This document shows, piece by piece, positions 7,448 through 14,850 of a stretch of DNA of 37,494 nucleotides. The notes below the pieces were generated by a model. It saw nothing but the letters and a program-made list of their open reading frames with translations, did not search any database and had not been told where the DNA came from. The DNA comes from Planctomycetota bacterium (GTDB lineage Bacteria; Planctomycetota; UBA8108; UBA1146; JAJFFE01): the NCBI GenBank assembly GCA_021776775.1, contig JAJFFE010000064.1, positions 1-37,494 on the forward strand, read 5' to 3'. Numbering within the stretch: the first letter of the stretch is position 1; each line of letters begins with the position of its first letter. A program made the position numbers and the translations under genes.

Positions 7448-7822
7448 ATGAATAAGACTTCCGAAAGCCACACTGAGCGTGTTCCGCCCGCTGACCTCGA
7501 CTGGGCCCACCGAAAGACCGCGAAGAAGCTTCTCTGGGCCGCCAACATATTCGACATCTTCGCGATACTGCTCATCGTCGTGCTTTGCATGGCCGGGCTC
7601 TTCGCGATCGTCAACATCCTTGACGGAGTGTGGGCCGGATCCGATTTCGCTTACGCCGCCGCGAACTTCTTTTCCATCTGCGCCCTCAAGGCCATCTCTG
7701 CCGTCCTTGAAGGGCTGGCTAGCCTTGTCGAAATCGGTATTGAAAAGACTGCCTTGGCGCGAGCCACCAACGAACGCATCGCAATCCTCGCAGAATCCAT
7801 CCACGGGCCTCCGAGTTTGTAA
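7448..7822 (+). CDS. Small membrane protein, partner of the preceding gene
   Basis: A 124-residue protein starting 15 nt after the previous stop. It has a hydrophilic N-terminus (about 35 residues), a clear transmembrane helix at about residues 38-58 (FAILLIVVLCMAGLFAIVNI), a second weaker hydrophobic segment at 67-90 (FAYAAANFFSICALKAISAV) and an amphipathic C-terminus. No catalytic motif was seen. Adjacency suggests co-transcription with the four-helix protein. It ends 5 nt before the convergent gene at 7828. Confidence 0.65.
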   Translation: MNKTSESHTERVPPADLDWAHRKTAKKLLWAANIFDIFAILLIVVLCMAGLFAIVNILDGVWAGSDFAYAAANFFSICALKAISAVLEGLASLVEIGIEKTALARATNERIAILAESIHGPPSL

Positions 7823-7827
7823 CCGCA

Positions 7828-8031
7828 TCATTGAGCCCACCTCTCTTCCGCCGTCGCCGCAGGTACCGGAACGGTTTCGTCACGGACAACGCGCAGGGCC
7901 GTCTCTCGCTCACTCTCTAGGTGCTCGATCAGTTCGCGCGCCTCGCGCAACGTCTTGAGGATCGACCCGGGGCCGACGCCGGAGAGGCCGCGCGCTTCCA
8001 GGTCGCGGATGCGAAGGGTTAGGGCGCTCAC
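7828..8031 (-). CDS. Small helical hypothetical protein
   Basis: A 67-residue protein starting at GTG (8031), which overlaps the upstream TGA as GTGA. The sequence is mostly helical and charged (LRIRDLEARGL, TLREARELIEHLESERETALRVV), consistent with a short coiled coil. Function unknown. It is translationally coupled to 8028-8468. Confidence 0.6.
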   Translation of the reverse strand: MSALTLRIRDLEARGLSGVGPGSILKTLREARELIEHLESERETALRVVRDETVPVPAATAEERWAQ

Positions 8032-8468
8032 GATGACACCCCCCTGCTCTCGATCTCTGCATTGAACAGAGCGGATCGAGTTTCCGAATTCGCATAGGCG
8101 GCGGGGGTGCCGAGCACCGCGACCGCTGTAGGTAGGTCGCCGTAGAACTCATCGAGCACGCCCTCGCCTTCGCCCTTCTGAATCGCGTCGGTCAGATCGT
8201 CCAGGCCGTAGACCCCAAAGAGGGAGACGATCAGGGCTTCAATCGAGTCGGCCTGCTCTTGGGCTCCGTGCTTTCGGACCTGGGCCTCCCATTTCCTCAG
8301 GGCGCCCTCGGCCTCGGCGGCAGAAGTGGTGTAGGAGGCTAAGCGGGCTGCTTCTTGCCCATGCGTCCGGCTTTGTTCCTGGACAGTTCGAGTCGCTTCC
8401 TGGACACCGCTGGGGGCCCCACTGGATAATTTTCGAATAGACGGCGCGGCTTCTTGTAGCTCAGACAT
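8028..8468 (-). CDS. Hypothetical early protein
   Basis: A 146-residue protein from the ATG at 8468 (MSELQEAAPS). An in-frame ATG 18 nt further upstream is also possible. It has a polar Ser/Thr/Gln-rich N-terminus, a helical middle (AEGALRKWEAQVRKHG), then SIEALIVSLFGVYGLDDLTDAI and a less regular C-terminus. No family recognised. It is the first gene of a two-gene minus-strand unit, divergent from the ribbon-helix-helix-like pair at 8593, so it may be controlled by that pair. Confidence 0.55.
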   Translation of the reverse strand: MSELQEAAPSIRKLSSGAPSGVQEATRTVQEQSRTHGQEAARLASYTTSAAEAEGALRKWEAQVRKHGAQEQADSIEALIVSLFGVYGLDDLTDAIQKGEGEGVLDEFYGDLPTAVAVLGTPAAYANSETRSALFNAEIESRGVSS

Positions 8469-8592
8469 TGTGGGTAGTCCTCCCAAGGCAGATTCGTTGA
8501 ATAGAAGGGACGTGAACGGCAGGCTGAGAGGGCTCGTCCGACGTCTCCCCTCCCCCTGTTAGGTCCCGGCTGCCAAAGCGCCGGGGTTCCAA
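8469..8592. promoter_or_regulatory. Divergent control region with hairpin before the RHH-like pair
   Basis: These 124 nt lie between divergent starts at 8468 and 8593. An inverted repeat, CCCGGC (8565-8570) and GCCGGG (8580-8585) with a 9-nt spacer, ends 7 nt before the ATG and would cover the ribosome-binding region in the mRNA, or serve as an operator in DNA. The 10-mer CCGGGGTTCC (8581-8590) recurs at 9608-9617 in another leader. Confidence 0.4.
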
Positions 8593-8958
8593 ATGAGTCC
8601 CAAGAAGGCCCAGGCCAAAAAAGGCGCTGGTAGGCCCACGGTGTCCGAAGAGGGCGCTGGGGCCCGCTTCTACACCTACCTGTTTCCGGCCGACCAGCTC
8701 GTCCTCGAGGAGATCAAGAGAAAGCACGGGATCAAAAAGAACGGAGAGGCGCTTCGCGCTGCGCTCCGCATGGCCGCTTCCGTGGAACCCGCCGGACTGG
8801 GTGCTGTCGCTGATAGGCTTCACGCCCTCGAAGCCAAGGCTCAGCAGCGACTGCTCTTGATTGAGAGATTCAGAAACCTGTTGGGCGAATACGTCAGTAA
8901 ACGCCAAGCCTCCCTTGAGGAGATGCAGGCCATTCTCGAAGAATACGTTTCCGAATAA
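8593..8958 (+). CDS. Putative ribbon-helix-helix DNA-binding protein, copy 1
   Basis: A 121-residue protein. It has a basic N-terminus (KKAQAKKGAGRP), then a strand-helix-helix pattern: ARFYTYLFPADQLVLEEIKR, a turn, and NGEALRAALRMAAS. This is the size and order of a ribbon-helix-helix domain. The C-terminal half (residues 75-121) is a Leu/Glu coiled coil that could drive oligomerisation. The basic GRP resembles an AT-hook core. It is paralogous to the next gene. A repressor or chromatin-like role is inferred from fold and position beside a divergent control region; no conserved catalytic residues are present. Confidence 0.55.
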   Translation: MSPKKAQAKKGAGRPTVSEEGAGARFYTYLFPADQLVLEEIKRKHGIKKNGEALRAALRMAASVEPAGLGAVADRLHALEAKAQQRLLLIERFRNLLGEYVSKRQASLEEMQAILEEYVSE

Positions 8959-9252
8959 ATGAGCCCCTCCACCAGAAAGAAACGTGGCAGGCCCCCGCTG
9001 CACCCCTCTGGAAGGGGGGAGAAGGTCTACCTTCTCGTTCATGCCCCTGAGAGGGAGGTTCTGGACAAGATCAAATCCGCATGTGGATGCAGCAGGGACT
9101 GCGACGCTGCTAGGCGCGCAATACACCTTGCCGCTGAGAGCGTCGCCATAAAGGGCTGCCTCATGGACCGGATCTACCACCTCGAAGCCCAGCTCGCGGA
9201 ACGCAACGAGGCGATAGCCAAAATCGAGAGCCTTCTCCGATCTGTTGAATAA
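8959..9252 (+). CDS. Putative ribbon-helix-helix DNA-binding protein, copy 2
   Basis: A 97-residue protein whose ATG follows the previous stop with no gap. It repeats the layout of copy 1: basic KKRGRPPLHP (AT-hook-like GRP), strand EKVYLLVHAPEREVLDKIKS, a turn, DAARRAIHLAAES, then a C-terminal coiled coil (HLEAQLAERNEAIAKIESLL). It differs by a CGCSRDC segment between the two helices. The immediate tandem arrangement implies duplication and co-translation; the two may form heteromers. No Shine-Dalgarno of its own is evident beyond the coupling. Confidence 0.55.
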   Translation: MSPSTRKKRGRPPLHPSGRGEKVYLLVHAPEREVLDKIKSACGCSRDCDAARRAIHLAAESVAIKGCLMDRIYHLEAQLAERNEAIAKIESLLRSVE

Positions 9253-9257
9253 GCGCC

Positions 9258-9410
9258 TCACGGTCGGGCCTCCTGGGTAACGCTGGCCGCCCACTGCTTG
9301 AGGGCTAGGCCACATCCTGTCCACAAAAAGGACGCGCTGAGGATGATCGCCAGGTAGGCGCTTCCCATCAGCAGGACGGCCTTGGTCGGGAATTGGTCGT
9401 TGGTGGTCAT
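9258..9410 (-). CDS. Small single-helix membrane protein
   Basis: A 50-residue protein from ATG 9410 (MTTNDQFPTK) with one hydrophobic helix (VLLMGSAYLAIILSASFLW) and a polar C-terminus (QWAASVTQEARP). It is convergent with the RHH-like pair, 6 nt from its end. It is short, so coding is uncertain, but the hydrophobic pattern is not shared by other frames. A LWTGC segment resembles a lipobox but is placed at the end of the helix. Role unknown; holin-like or inner-membrane accessory are both possible. Confidence 0.45.
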   Translation of the reverse strand: MTTNDQFPTKAVLLMGSAYLAIILSASFLWTGCGLALKQWAASVTQEARP

Positions 9411-9609
9411 CGGTTGGTTTGGTCGCCCCCACCACGGGGGTCGTTCGTTGCCTCTGACACCCTTTTCGCACATGCGCGCCGTTTATGCGACACGATTCCT
9501 TCTTTTTCCTTTCTTTTTGTCGCCCCATCGAAAGAAACGCCCTAGAGTCGCCCTCGAAGGACAAGCCCGGCCCCCTCGGTCGAGCCCTCTCACCCTTCAA
9601 AGGACACCC

Positions 9610-9634
9610 GGGGTTCCCGCTTCGGCGGGGCCCC
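9610..9634 (+). promoter_or_regulatory. UUCG-capped hairpin in leader of glycosidase-like gene
   Basis: GGGG-TT-CCCGC-TTCG-GCGGG-G-CCCC forms a five-pair inner stem closed by a very stable UUCG tetraloop, plus a four-pair outer stem. It ends 22 nt before the ATG at 9657. No T-run follows, so it is not a classical terminator. The rest of 9411-9609 holds no gene I can support; a T-rich stretch is at about 9498-9520. Confidence 0.5.
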
Positions 9635-9656
9635 AACCCCCTTCCAACACGACCAA

Positions 9657-11309
9657 ATGGGACTGCAAGACGATCCGCGCACCGTTGACTACTTATTGAT
9701 GTTCCCGAAGCTCCAGGCCGCACGGGAGGCCGCGATGCTGAAGCACCTTGTGGACACCGGCGGCGGCGTTGGTGACTCGCGCTACGCGGACTATGTGGCG
9801 CTGGCTGGGAAGCTGAAGGTGGGGTCCGAAGCAATCGGCCTTGCACACCTCCTCGAAACGCAAGACGACGGCGGTGGCGACACGGGCGGAGACGGTGGCG
9901 ATGTTCTGACCTCCCCCATGCGCGGCATGAACGTGCCGATCAATCAGGCGTTTGCCAGCTTCGTCCCCTTCGCGAACGTCATCCACAAGTCCCGCGAATG
10001 GACGGACGTTGGTACGCGGAACCTCGCTGCTGTTGACGATCAAGGTGTCCCCATCGGCCCCGCCGAGTCAATCGTCCTCCAGGACAACTACCCCGCTGGC
10101 GTCTACACATACGAGGGCTGTGAGCTTTCCGGCAGCGGCGTGATTACCGCAGGCAACGGAATGGCGACCCTCTCGGGCAGCGGCATCGTTCAGGCGACCC
10201 ACAGCGGACTCCTCAACGCAAACACTCAAAGCCCTGTCCCTTCCGTGGTTTGGCTCCCCGTTGAACTCTGGAGCGAGGGCAAGCGCTGGAACACAACCGC
10301 TCTAACACAGCTCACCGACGCGCGCATCGACACGATTCGCATGTCTCACTGGATGCGCGCCACGTATTCCCATGGCGCCTCCCCGCGCTGGGGCTTCGAG
10401 CCCATCCTGTCCGAGCGCCTCACGCCTGAGCACACGCACTGGAGCGACGCGCCGGGGATGCCCTGGGAGATCATCGTGGACTTCGTTCGCAAGATCGGGG
10501 CTAAGCGCGTGTGGCTCAACCCGCCCATACAGTCGCCCGCGGACTACCTCACGAAGATGGCGGAGGTCTTCTCGCCTCTGATCGACGAGGGGATCGAGGT
10601 CATCGTCGAGGATGGGATTGAGCTCTGGAACGGCAAGTTCCCGGGTACACAGTTGGCAGCTTCGCTTGCGCCTGCCGGAACACCGATGCCCGAGGCCGTC
10701 GGCTACGGGATCGACTCCGCAGCAACTTGCGCGATCCTGCAAACCGCCTTCGGTTCGCGCCCCTGGTCCTTCGCAATGATGGGCCACGCGATTCGTCCAG
10801 AATGGCTCCAAACCGCCATTTCAGCCGCACGCGCGGCAGGCTTGAGCAAATTGGACTACGTGGGTTGTGCCGGATATCTGCCCGCTCCGCTGACTAAGTG
10901 GAAGGCCCTCGACCAAGCGACGCAGCTCGGCTACTCGACATCGCAGGTCATCGCCGACATGCGCGAAGGGCTGCCCGCTGTGTCTGCTGCAATCGCAGCG
11001 CACAAGCTGATCGCCGAAGATGAGGGCGCGAAGCTCGCGGTCTACGAGGCTGGCCCGATTGTGATCGCGGGGACCTCTGGCGGAGGCGTGTTGCCCATCG
11101 CTGGCTCTGCAACGAAGGCGTACCGATCCGACGAGTGGGGCGACCTCTTTGTCGAACTCGCGGACCTCATCAAGACACACGACCCGGCCATCGTCTGCTG
11201 GTTCAACTGGATGAATCCGGTTGCAGAAGACTCGGGCTCGGTCGGCTTCTACGAGAACCACACCACCATCTCCCCCATGGGGAGCGCATTCCTGGCCTAC
11301 GAGGGCTGA
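9657..11309 (+). CDS. Glycoside-hydrolase-like (clan A type) phage protein
   Basis: A 550-residue protein. Residues 1-70 are helical, followed by a Gly/Asp linker (GGGDTGGDGGD) and a barrel-like region of about 460 residues. Two motifs resemble the clan GH-A active site: VIVEDGIELWNGKFPGT with Glu322, and AVYEAGPIVI with Glu464. Related phage proteins, as I recall them, have N-E-x-W-N at the first site. Here the Asn is Ile, so activity is not certain. There is no signal peptide. It heads the long plus-strand row and precedes holin-like and lipoprotein-like genes, so it could be a lytic enzyme or a virion-associated polysaccharide-binding protein. No Shine-Dalgarno is obvious before the ATG. 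Confidence 0.55.
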   Translation: MGLQDDPRTVDYLLMFPKLQAAREAAMLKHLVDTGGGVGDSRYADYVALAGKLKVGSEAIGLAHLLETQDDGGGDTGGDGGDVLTSPMRGMNVPINQAFASFVPFANVIHKSREWTDVGTRNLAAVDDQGVPIGPAESIVLQDNYPAGVYTYEGCELSGSGVITAGNGMATLSGSGIVQATHSGLLNANTQSPVPSVVWLPVELWSEGKRWNTTALTQLTDARIDTIRMSHWMRATYSHGASPRWGFEPILSERLTPEHTHWSDAPGMPWEIIVDFVRKIGAKRVWLNPPIQSPADYLTKMAEVFSPLIDEGIEVIVEDGIELWNGKFPGTQLAASLAPAGTPMPEAVGYGIDSAATCAILQTAFGSRPWSFAMMGHAIRPEWLQTAISAARAAGLSKLDYVGCAGYLPAPLTKWKALDQATQLGYSTSQVIADMREGLPAVSAAIAAHKLIAEDEGAKLAVYEAGPIVIAGTSGGGVLPIAGSATKAYRSDEWGDLFVELADLIKTHDPAIVCWFNWMNPVAEDSGSVGFYENHTTISPMGSAFLAYEG

Positions 11310-11312
11310 CCA

Positions 11313-11510
11313 ATGAAGGAGCTATTTGAATATCGAGTCGTCGTGAACCCGGAGAAGGAGGACGGAGACCACCGCCACGTCGCAAACGGCGAGATCTTCT
11401 CATCGTCTCCGGAGCAGGTGCGGACAACTGCGCTCCTTACGCACGCAACCGAGCTTGTCAACGGGGAGGAAGATCGAGTCCAAGTGCTCGTGCGTCGATT
11501 TCGAGGATGA
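11313..11510 (+). CDS. Small hypothetical protein
   Basis: A 65-residue protein starting 3 nt after the previous stop. Sequence MKELFEYRVVVNPEKEDGD, then a beta-strand-rich C-terminus (DRVQVLVRRFRG). No family recognised. It lies between the glycosidase-like gene and the holin-like gene, so it may belong to the same cassette. Confidence 0.55.
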   Translation: MKELFEYRVVVNPEKEDGDHRHVANGEIFSSSPEQVRTTALLTHATELVNGEEDRVQVLVRRFRG

Positions 11511-11649
11511 GCCGGCGCTTGCTTCCGGGGGACTCATCCCCGGTGGCCTCATCTTCAATCCGCCCACCGTTTTCCCAAACGGTCTGAACATCCCAATCAC
11601 TCCCAGTTACGGAACCGAAATCACTTTCGCCAACTGCACCACAACATGA
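11455..11649 (+). CDS. Small hypothetical protein, TTG start, overlapping frame
   Basis: A 64-residue reading frame from TTG 11455 that overlaps the preceding gene by 56 nt and ends overlapping the next ATG by 4 nt (ATGA). The translation has CSC near the N-terminus and a Gly/Pro-rich middle (GGLIPGGLIFNPPTVFPNGL). Without it, 135 nt would be uncovered in an otherwise gapless row. The start is uncertain; no ATG or GTG lies in frame. Confidence 0.4.
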   Translation: MSTGRKIESKCSCVDFEDEPALASGGLIPGGLIFNPPTVFPNGLNIPITPSYGTEITFANCTTT

Positions 11650-11870
11650 GCACTCAACCTGAACCCAAGCCCGGCTGGTCAACGACCGAAGCGGGCTTCA
11701 CCGGACTCGGAGGCGGCGCAATCTTCGAGATGGGCCGTCAAATCCTCGCCGCCGACATGGACGACTTGGCAAAAGGCATCGCCCTCGCCGGTTGCGCACT
11801 CGGCATGGCCTGGGTCGTTGGCCGTTACACGGTCGCGCGTACGCAAATCAAGAGCGGGGGTGAGTCGTGA
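11646..11870 (+). CDS. Holin-like small membrane protein
   Basis: A 74-residue protein with a polar N-terminus, a possible first hydrophobic segment around residues 17-32 (GFTGLGGGAIFEMG), and a clear transmembrane helix at about 44-60 (IALAGCALGMAWVVG), ending in a basic tail (RYTVARTQIKSGGES). Size, topology and place before a lipoprotein-like gene fit a phage holin, but no holin family was firmly recognised. Its GTG-starting neighbour overlaps by 4 nt. Confidence 0.45.
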   Translation: MSTQPEPKPGWSTTEAGFTGLGGGAIFEMGRQILAADMDDLAKGIALAGCALGMAWVVGRYTVARTQIKSGGES

Positions 11871-12277
11871 AGGCGATTACGCTCAAGAGCATTGTCTGCT
11901 CCCCGGGCTACTGGGTCGCCATCGCAGGGGGAGCAATCACGGTTGCGATCCTGATCTCCTGCCAAGCACTCTCCCAGCCCCTCCCCCCTGACCCGACAAC
12001 CGGCGAGGTCCCCCAGGTCCCGAACGAAGGCATTGACCTGACCGTGCCCGTGGACCTTGACGGCGACGGGCAAGACGAAGGCTCCGTAGGAATCGTTCTC
12101 CCGCCCCCTGTCGAGAGCGAGACCCGAGACGCCACCACGGGCGACGCGATCATCGATGTCGCCGCAGGCGTAGGCGGAGCCGTATCAGGCAACCCGTTCC
12201 TGTGGGCCAGCCTCGCGCAGCTCGCGCGTCTCGGCATGGGCCTCTTCTCGCGCAAGAAGCAGGTGGCTCCCGCGTGA
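11867..12277 (+). CDS. Lipoprotein-like membrane protein (possible lysis accessory)
   Basis: A 136-residue protein from GTG 11867. It has a basic N-terminus, a hydrophobic segment at residues 14-31 (GYWVAIAGGAITVAILI) ending in LISC, which matches a lipobox (cleavage before Cys32), then a Pro/Asp/Gly-rich spacer (residues 37-80) and a second hydrophobic, Gly/Ala-rich region (about 95-126) before RKKQ. Export and lipidation would place it at the membrane. An outer-membrane spanin role is conceivable, but the second hydrophobic segment is unusual for one. Confidence 0.45.
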   Translation: MKAITLKSIVCSPGYWVAIAGGAITVAILISCQALSQPLPPDPTTGEVPQVPNEGIDLTVPVDLDGDGQDEGSVGIVLPPPVESETRDATTGDAIIDVAAGVGGAVSGNPFLWASLAQLARLGMGLFSRKKQVAPA

Positions 12278-12480
12278 TCGGAGTCGAGCGCAAAGCGACA
12301 TGGGCCCGGGGGGAGCGCTTCGCCTATTGGCTGGCGGCCTTCCGGGTACAGGGACAGCTCCGCCGTGCCCGCTTCTACGAGAGGCGTCATGGCAAAGCCG
12401 GGGCTCGAAGGGCAGCGAAGGCGCGGCTTGCCGCGTGGGAAGAGGAGCACAAGCAGAAGGAAAAGGAGAAGACGCAGTAA
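12274..12480 (+). CDS. Small basic hypothetical protein
   Basis: A 68-residue protein from GTG 12274 (GTGA overlap). It is strongly basic and helical: ERFAYWLAAFRVQGQLRRAR then RRAAKARLAAWEEEHKQKEK. Its stop shares a base with the next ATG (TAATG). The charge suggests nucleic-acid contact, and it directly precedes the replication genes. Function unknown. Confidence 0.55.
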   Translation: MIGVERKATWARGERFAYWLAAFRVQGQLRRARFYERRHGKAGARRAAKARLAAWEEEHKQKEKEKTQ

Positions 12481-13496
12481 TGGCAACTCGCAAACTCAAG
12501 CCCGGCACTTGGACCGTCCCCGTCCGGTGGGACCTTCACAGAGACCCGCGCGTGGAAGACTTGGCCGACGAGCTGAATCTCCCCTCTGCGTGCGCAGCAG
12601 GACTCCTGGTCGTCCTGTGGGGCTACGTCAGCTACCACCACGACGATCTGAGCACCCCCTACCAGTGGGGCCGAAAAGCCGACCGGGTTTCGGTTGCTCA
12701 GCGCATCGACCGGCTCGTCGGAGTCAATGGTTTCGCCATCGCTGCGGAGTCCGTTGGGTGGCTCCAACTCTCCGCTGACGGAGCAGTCGTGCTGCCCGGG
12801 GTTGCTCGGTACATGCAAAGCAGGTCTGAGTTTGAGCTTGCCGTTGAGTCAAAACGGGAGCGCGACCGTGATCGACAGCGCGAGCAGCGTCGCAAAAGTG
12901 GACAGTCTGAGTTATCAACAAGTCGTCAACAAAGCGTCGATTCTGGCTCACCAGACGGTTTTGTCGCAAGCGATGTCACGTGTGACGTCACAGCTTTGTC
13001 TTCTCCCTCTCCCTCTCCTTCTTTAACCAAGAAAGAGGGCAGGCCAAAACCACGGGTCTCGAAGAGCCCAGAGCGAGCGCTCAAGGCCGAGTTGGCCGAG
13101 CTGCTTCCCGAGCTGGGGATCTACTGGACTCGGAACCAGGTCGCGCTTCCAGAGAGCTTGCTAAGTGACCCACCGATCTTAATCTGGGTGGAGAAGTTCC
13201 TGACCAAACAGGCCACCCCGCCGAAGGCATGCGCGCTCCAGGGTTGGCTGGAAGAAACCGTTCGGCTCTCGGTCGTTCAGAAAAAACGCATGCGGGCCTA
13301 CCACGCCTGGAAGTGCGCAGCCAACGACGGCTGGACCAAGCCGGGCTGGAATCACCGAACAACCGAAGACGCGATCAAGGCCGAGCCGGAGCCCTCTTTG
13401 CTGGACTTTGAGCAGAAGAAGGTCGATGCGCTTAGGCCAGCCGGCGATCGCTACATCGCAGCCCACCAACGCCTGAAGGTGGCCCATGCCGGTTGA
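12480..13496 (+). CDS. Phage replication initiator-like protein
   Basis: A 338-residue protein. Residues 14-110 match the N-terminal winged-helix pattern of phage replication proteins encoded before DnaB-type helicases: VRWDLHRDPRVEDLADELNL, then GLLVVLWGYVSYHHDD, VSVAQRIDRLVGV and VGWLQLSADGAVVLPGVARY. A Lys/Arg/Gln-rich linker follows (KRERDRDRQREQRR), then a Ser/Pro-rich hinge (SSPSPSPSLTKKEG) and a C-terminal helical domain of about 150 residues. It probably recognises the origin and loads the helicase encoded next, overlapping by 11 nt, like lambda O/P or DnaD-type systems. Confidence 0.65.
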   Translation: MATRKLKPGTWTVPVRWDLHRDPRVEDLADELNLPSACAAGLLVVLWGYVSYHHDDLSTPYQWGRKADRVSVAQRIDRLVGVNGFAIAAESVGWLQLSADGAVVLPGVARYMQSRSEFELAVESKRERDRDRQREQRRKSGQSELSTSRQQSVDSGSPDGFVASDVTCDVTALSSPSPSPSLTKKEGRPKPRVSKSPERALKAELAELLPELGIYWTRNQVALPESLLSDPPILIWVEKFLTKQATPPKACALQGWLEETVRLSVVQKKRMRAYHAWKCAANDGWTKPGWNHRTTEDAIKAEPEPSLLDFEQKKVDALRPAGDRYIAAHQRLKVAHAG

Positions 13497-14850
13497 AGCT
13501 CCCCCCATCGCGGCATCCACCGATCCCGACCCGTGGCTCCTCGCCGCGGTCGTCTGGGACGACGAGGGCGACCCTGGCGCGGGGCGCGGGCCTGGTGCTA
13601 GCTACGGCGCTGCCGAGGAGCTTGAGGCCGAGGACTTCCTGCCTCGCTGGCACGCGATCTGGAGGGCCGTGCAGCGAGCGCACGAAGTCGACCCGAAGCG
13701 CCAAGACTTCCCGGTCGCCGTGCAGCGCGAAGCCTGTCGCGACATGAGCGAGGCCGAGGCCACCCGCCGGCTCGTGGACCTCTTCGAACTCGCCCAGCAG
13801 CACAGCCACCGCCTGACCTTCGTCGATGTCCGAGCCCAAATGATCCGCGAGCGCTCGACCCGATCAAGAACCACGCTGGCCGCTAACGGGGTAGCTCAAG
13901 ATCTCGGATCGAAGCATCCCGACCTGTACGCGCTTGGTGATGCGGCCTCGGATTTGGAGGGCATCGCCGCAGACGTTCGCGCAGCGGGCCTCACGAGCGA
14001 CACCGACCTTCCCGGGTTGACCCTCGACGACGACGGCTTGGCCCTCAAGTGGATTCCCACTGGCTGGTTCGACTCGACCAAGGGCTTCGAGGATGACGGC
14101 TCGCTGGTAATCGCTGGGGCTCGCACCGGAGGCGGCAAGTCGACGGTCGCCCTCAACCTCGCGCGGCTTTGGTTCGAGCAGCCGGAGGAAGCCGGTGCGG
14201 TCGTGTACTGGTCCTGCGAAATGGGGCGCCGAACGCTTACCCGCAGGCTCTTGGCTTCCGTAGCGAGGGTGCCTGAAGAGGAGTGGGATCGACCCGGCAA
14301 CCAGGCCGCCATCCGACAGGCCAAGGGCCGTTTTACCGAGTACGGCGAACGCCTGATCCTCTTCGGTCCGGACGATGCGAGCTTCGACATCCGCACGATC
14401 ACGAACAGGACTCGAGCTATTGCGCACAGGCGCAAGGTCGGCTTGGTGATCGTGGACTACGGACAGCAAGTTCAGGTCCGGCACGAGCGCTGTTCAAACG
14501 ATGTCGAGCGACTGACCCGGGTTAGCAACGACCTGCAAGCACTTTCGCGGGAGCTTCACTCCGTCGTCTTCGTGCCCGTGCAGCTCAATCGCAATGCATC
14601 GGGCGTGGACGCCGAGCCGCGCCTTGAACACATCCGACAGTGCGGGGCCTTCGAGCAAGACGCCGATCAGGTCTGGATCATGCACCACGAGGATCGCGGG
14701 CCAGCGCGCCGCATCCTGACGGTCAACCGGGCGAAAATGCGAAACGGTCAGCCGAGCGCCTTTGACCTCTCTTGGGACATGCGCCTTTGCTTGCTGGAAG
14801 ACCAATCGCCTGACCGACTCAAGGCTGTGCATTCACAGGAGTTCATCTAG
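13486..14850 (+). CDS. DnaB-type replicative helicase
   Basis: A 454-residue protein. The N-terminal domain (residues 1-125) has the helical primase-interaction layout of DnaB. The RecA-like core contains Walker A GARTGGGKST (Lys218), CEMGRRTLTRRLLA after strand 2, Walker B VGLVIVDYGQ (Asp324), motif H4-like VFVPVQLNRNA, then QCGAFEQDADQVWIMHHED and NRAKMRNG with the arginine/lysine-finger region. It uses ATP to unwind DNA at the phage fork. The length fits DnaB-family helicases. It follows the initiator-like gene directly, as usual in phages. Confidence 0.88.
   Translation: MPVEAPPIAASTDPDPWLLAAVVWDDEGDPGAGRGPGASYGAAEELEAEDFLPRWHAIWRAVQRAHEVDPKRQDFPVAVQREACRDMSEAEATRRLVDLFELAQQHSHRLTFVDVRAQMIRERSTRSRTTLAANGVAQDLGSKHPDLYALGDAASDLEGIAADVRAAGLTSDTDLPGLTLDDDGLALKWIPTGWFDSTKGFEDDGSLVIAGARTGGGKSTVALNLARLWFEQPEEAGAVVYWSCEMGRRTLTRRLLASVARVPEEEWDRPGNQAAIRQAKGRFTEYGERLILFGPDDASFDIRTITNRTRAIAHRRKVGLVIVDYGQQVQVRHERCSNDVERLTRVSNDLQALSRELHSVVFVPVQLNRNASGVDAEPRLEHIRQCGAFEQDADQVWIMHHEDRGPARRILTVNRAKMRNGQPSAFDLSWDMRLCLLEDQSPDRLKAVHSQEFI

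Noticed and set aside
6692..7840. Long minus-strand open frame (382 codons) over the membrane genes
   Set aside because: Low-complexity hydrophilic translation; the plus strand shows clear transmembrane helices and gene-like spacing.
9411..9609. A further gene between 9410 and 9657
   Set aside because: Short frames only, with Pro/Arg-rich translations and no start or overlap support.
8461..9846. Long minus-strand open frame (461 codons)
   Set aside because: It is antisense to the two RHH-like genes and the glycosidase start, is Pro/Arg/Gly-rich with no domain pattern, and overlaps the better-supported 8028-8468 start region.
11458..11682. Minus-strand 74-codon frame with CSCC motif
   Set aside because: Antisense to a coupled plus-strand row, with no partner genes on that strand.
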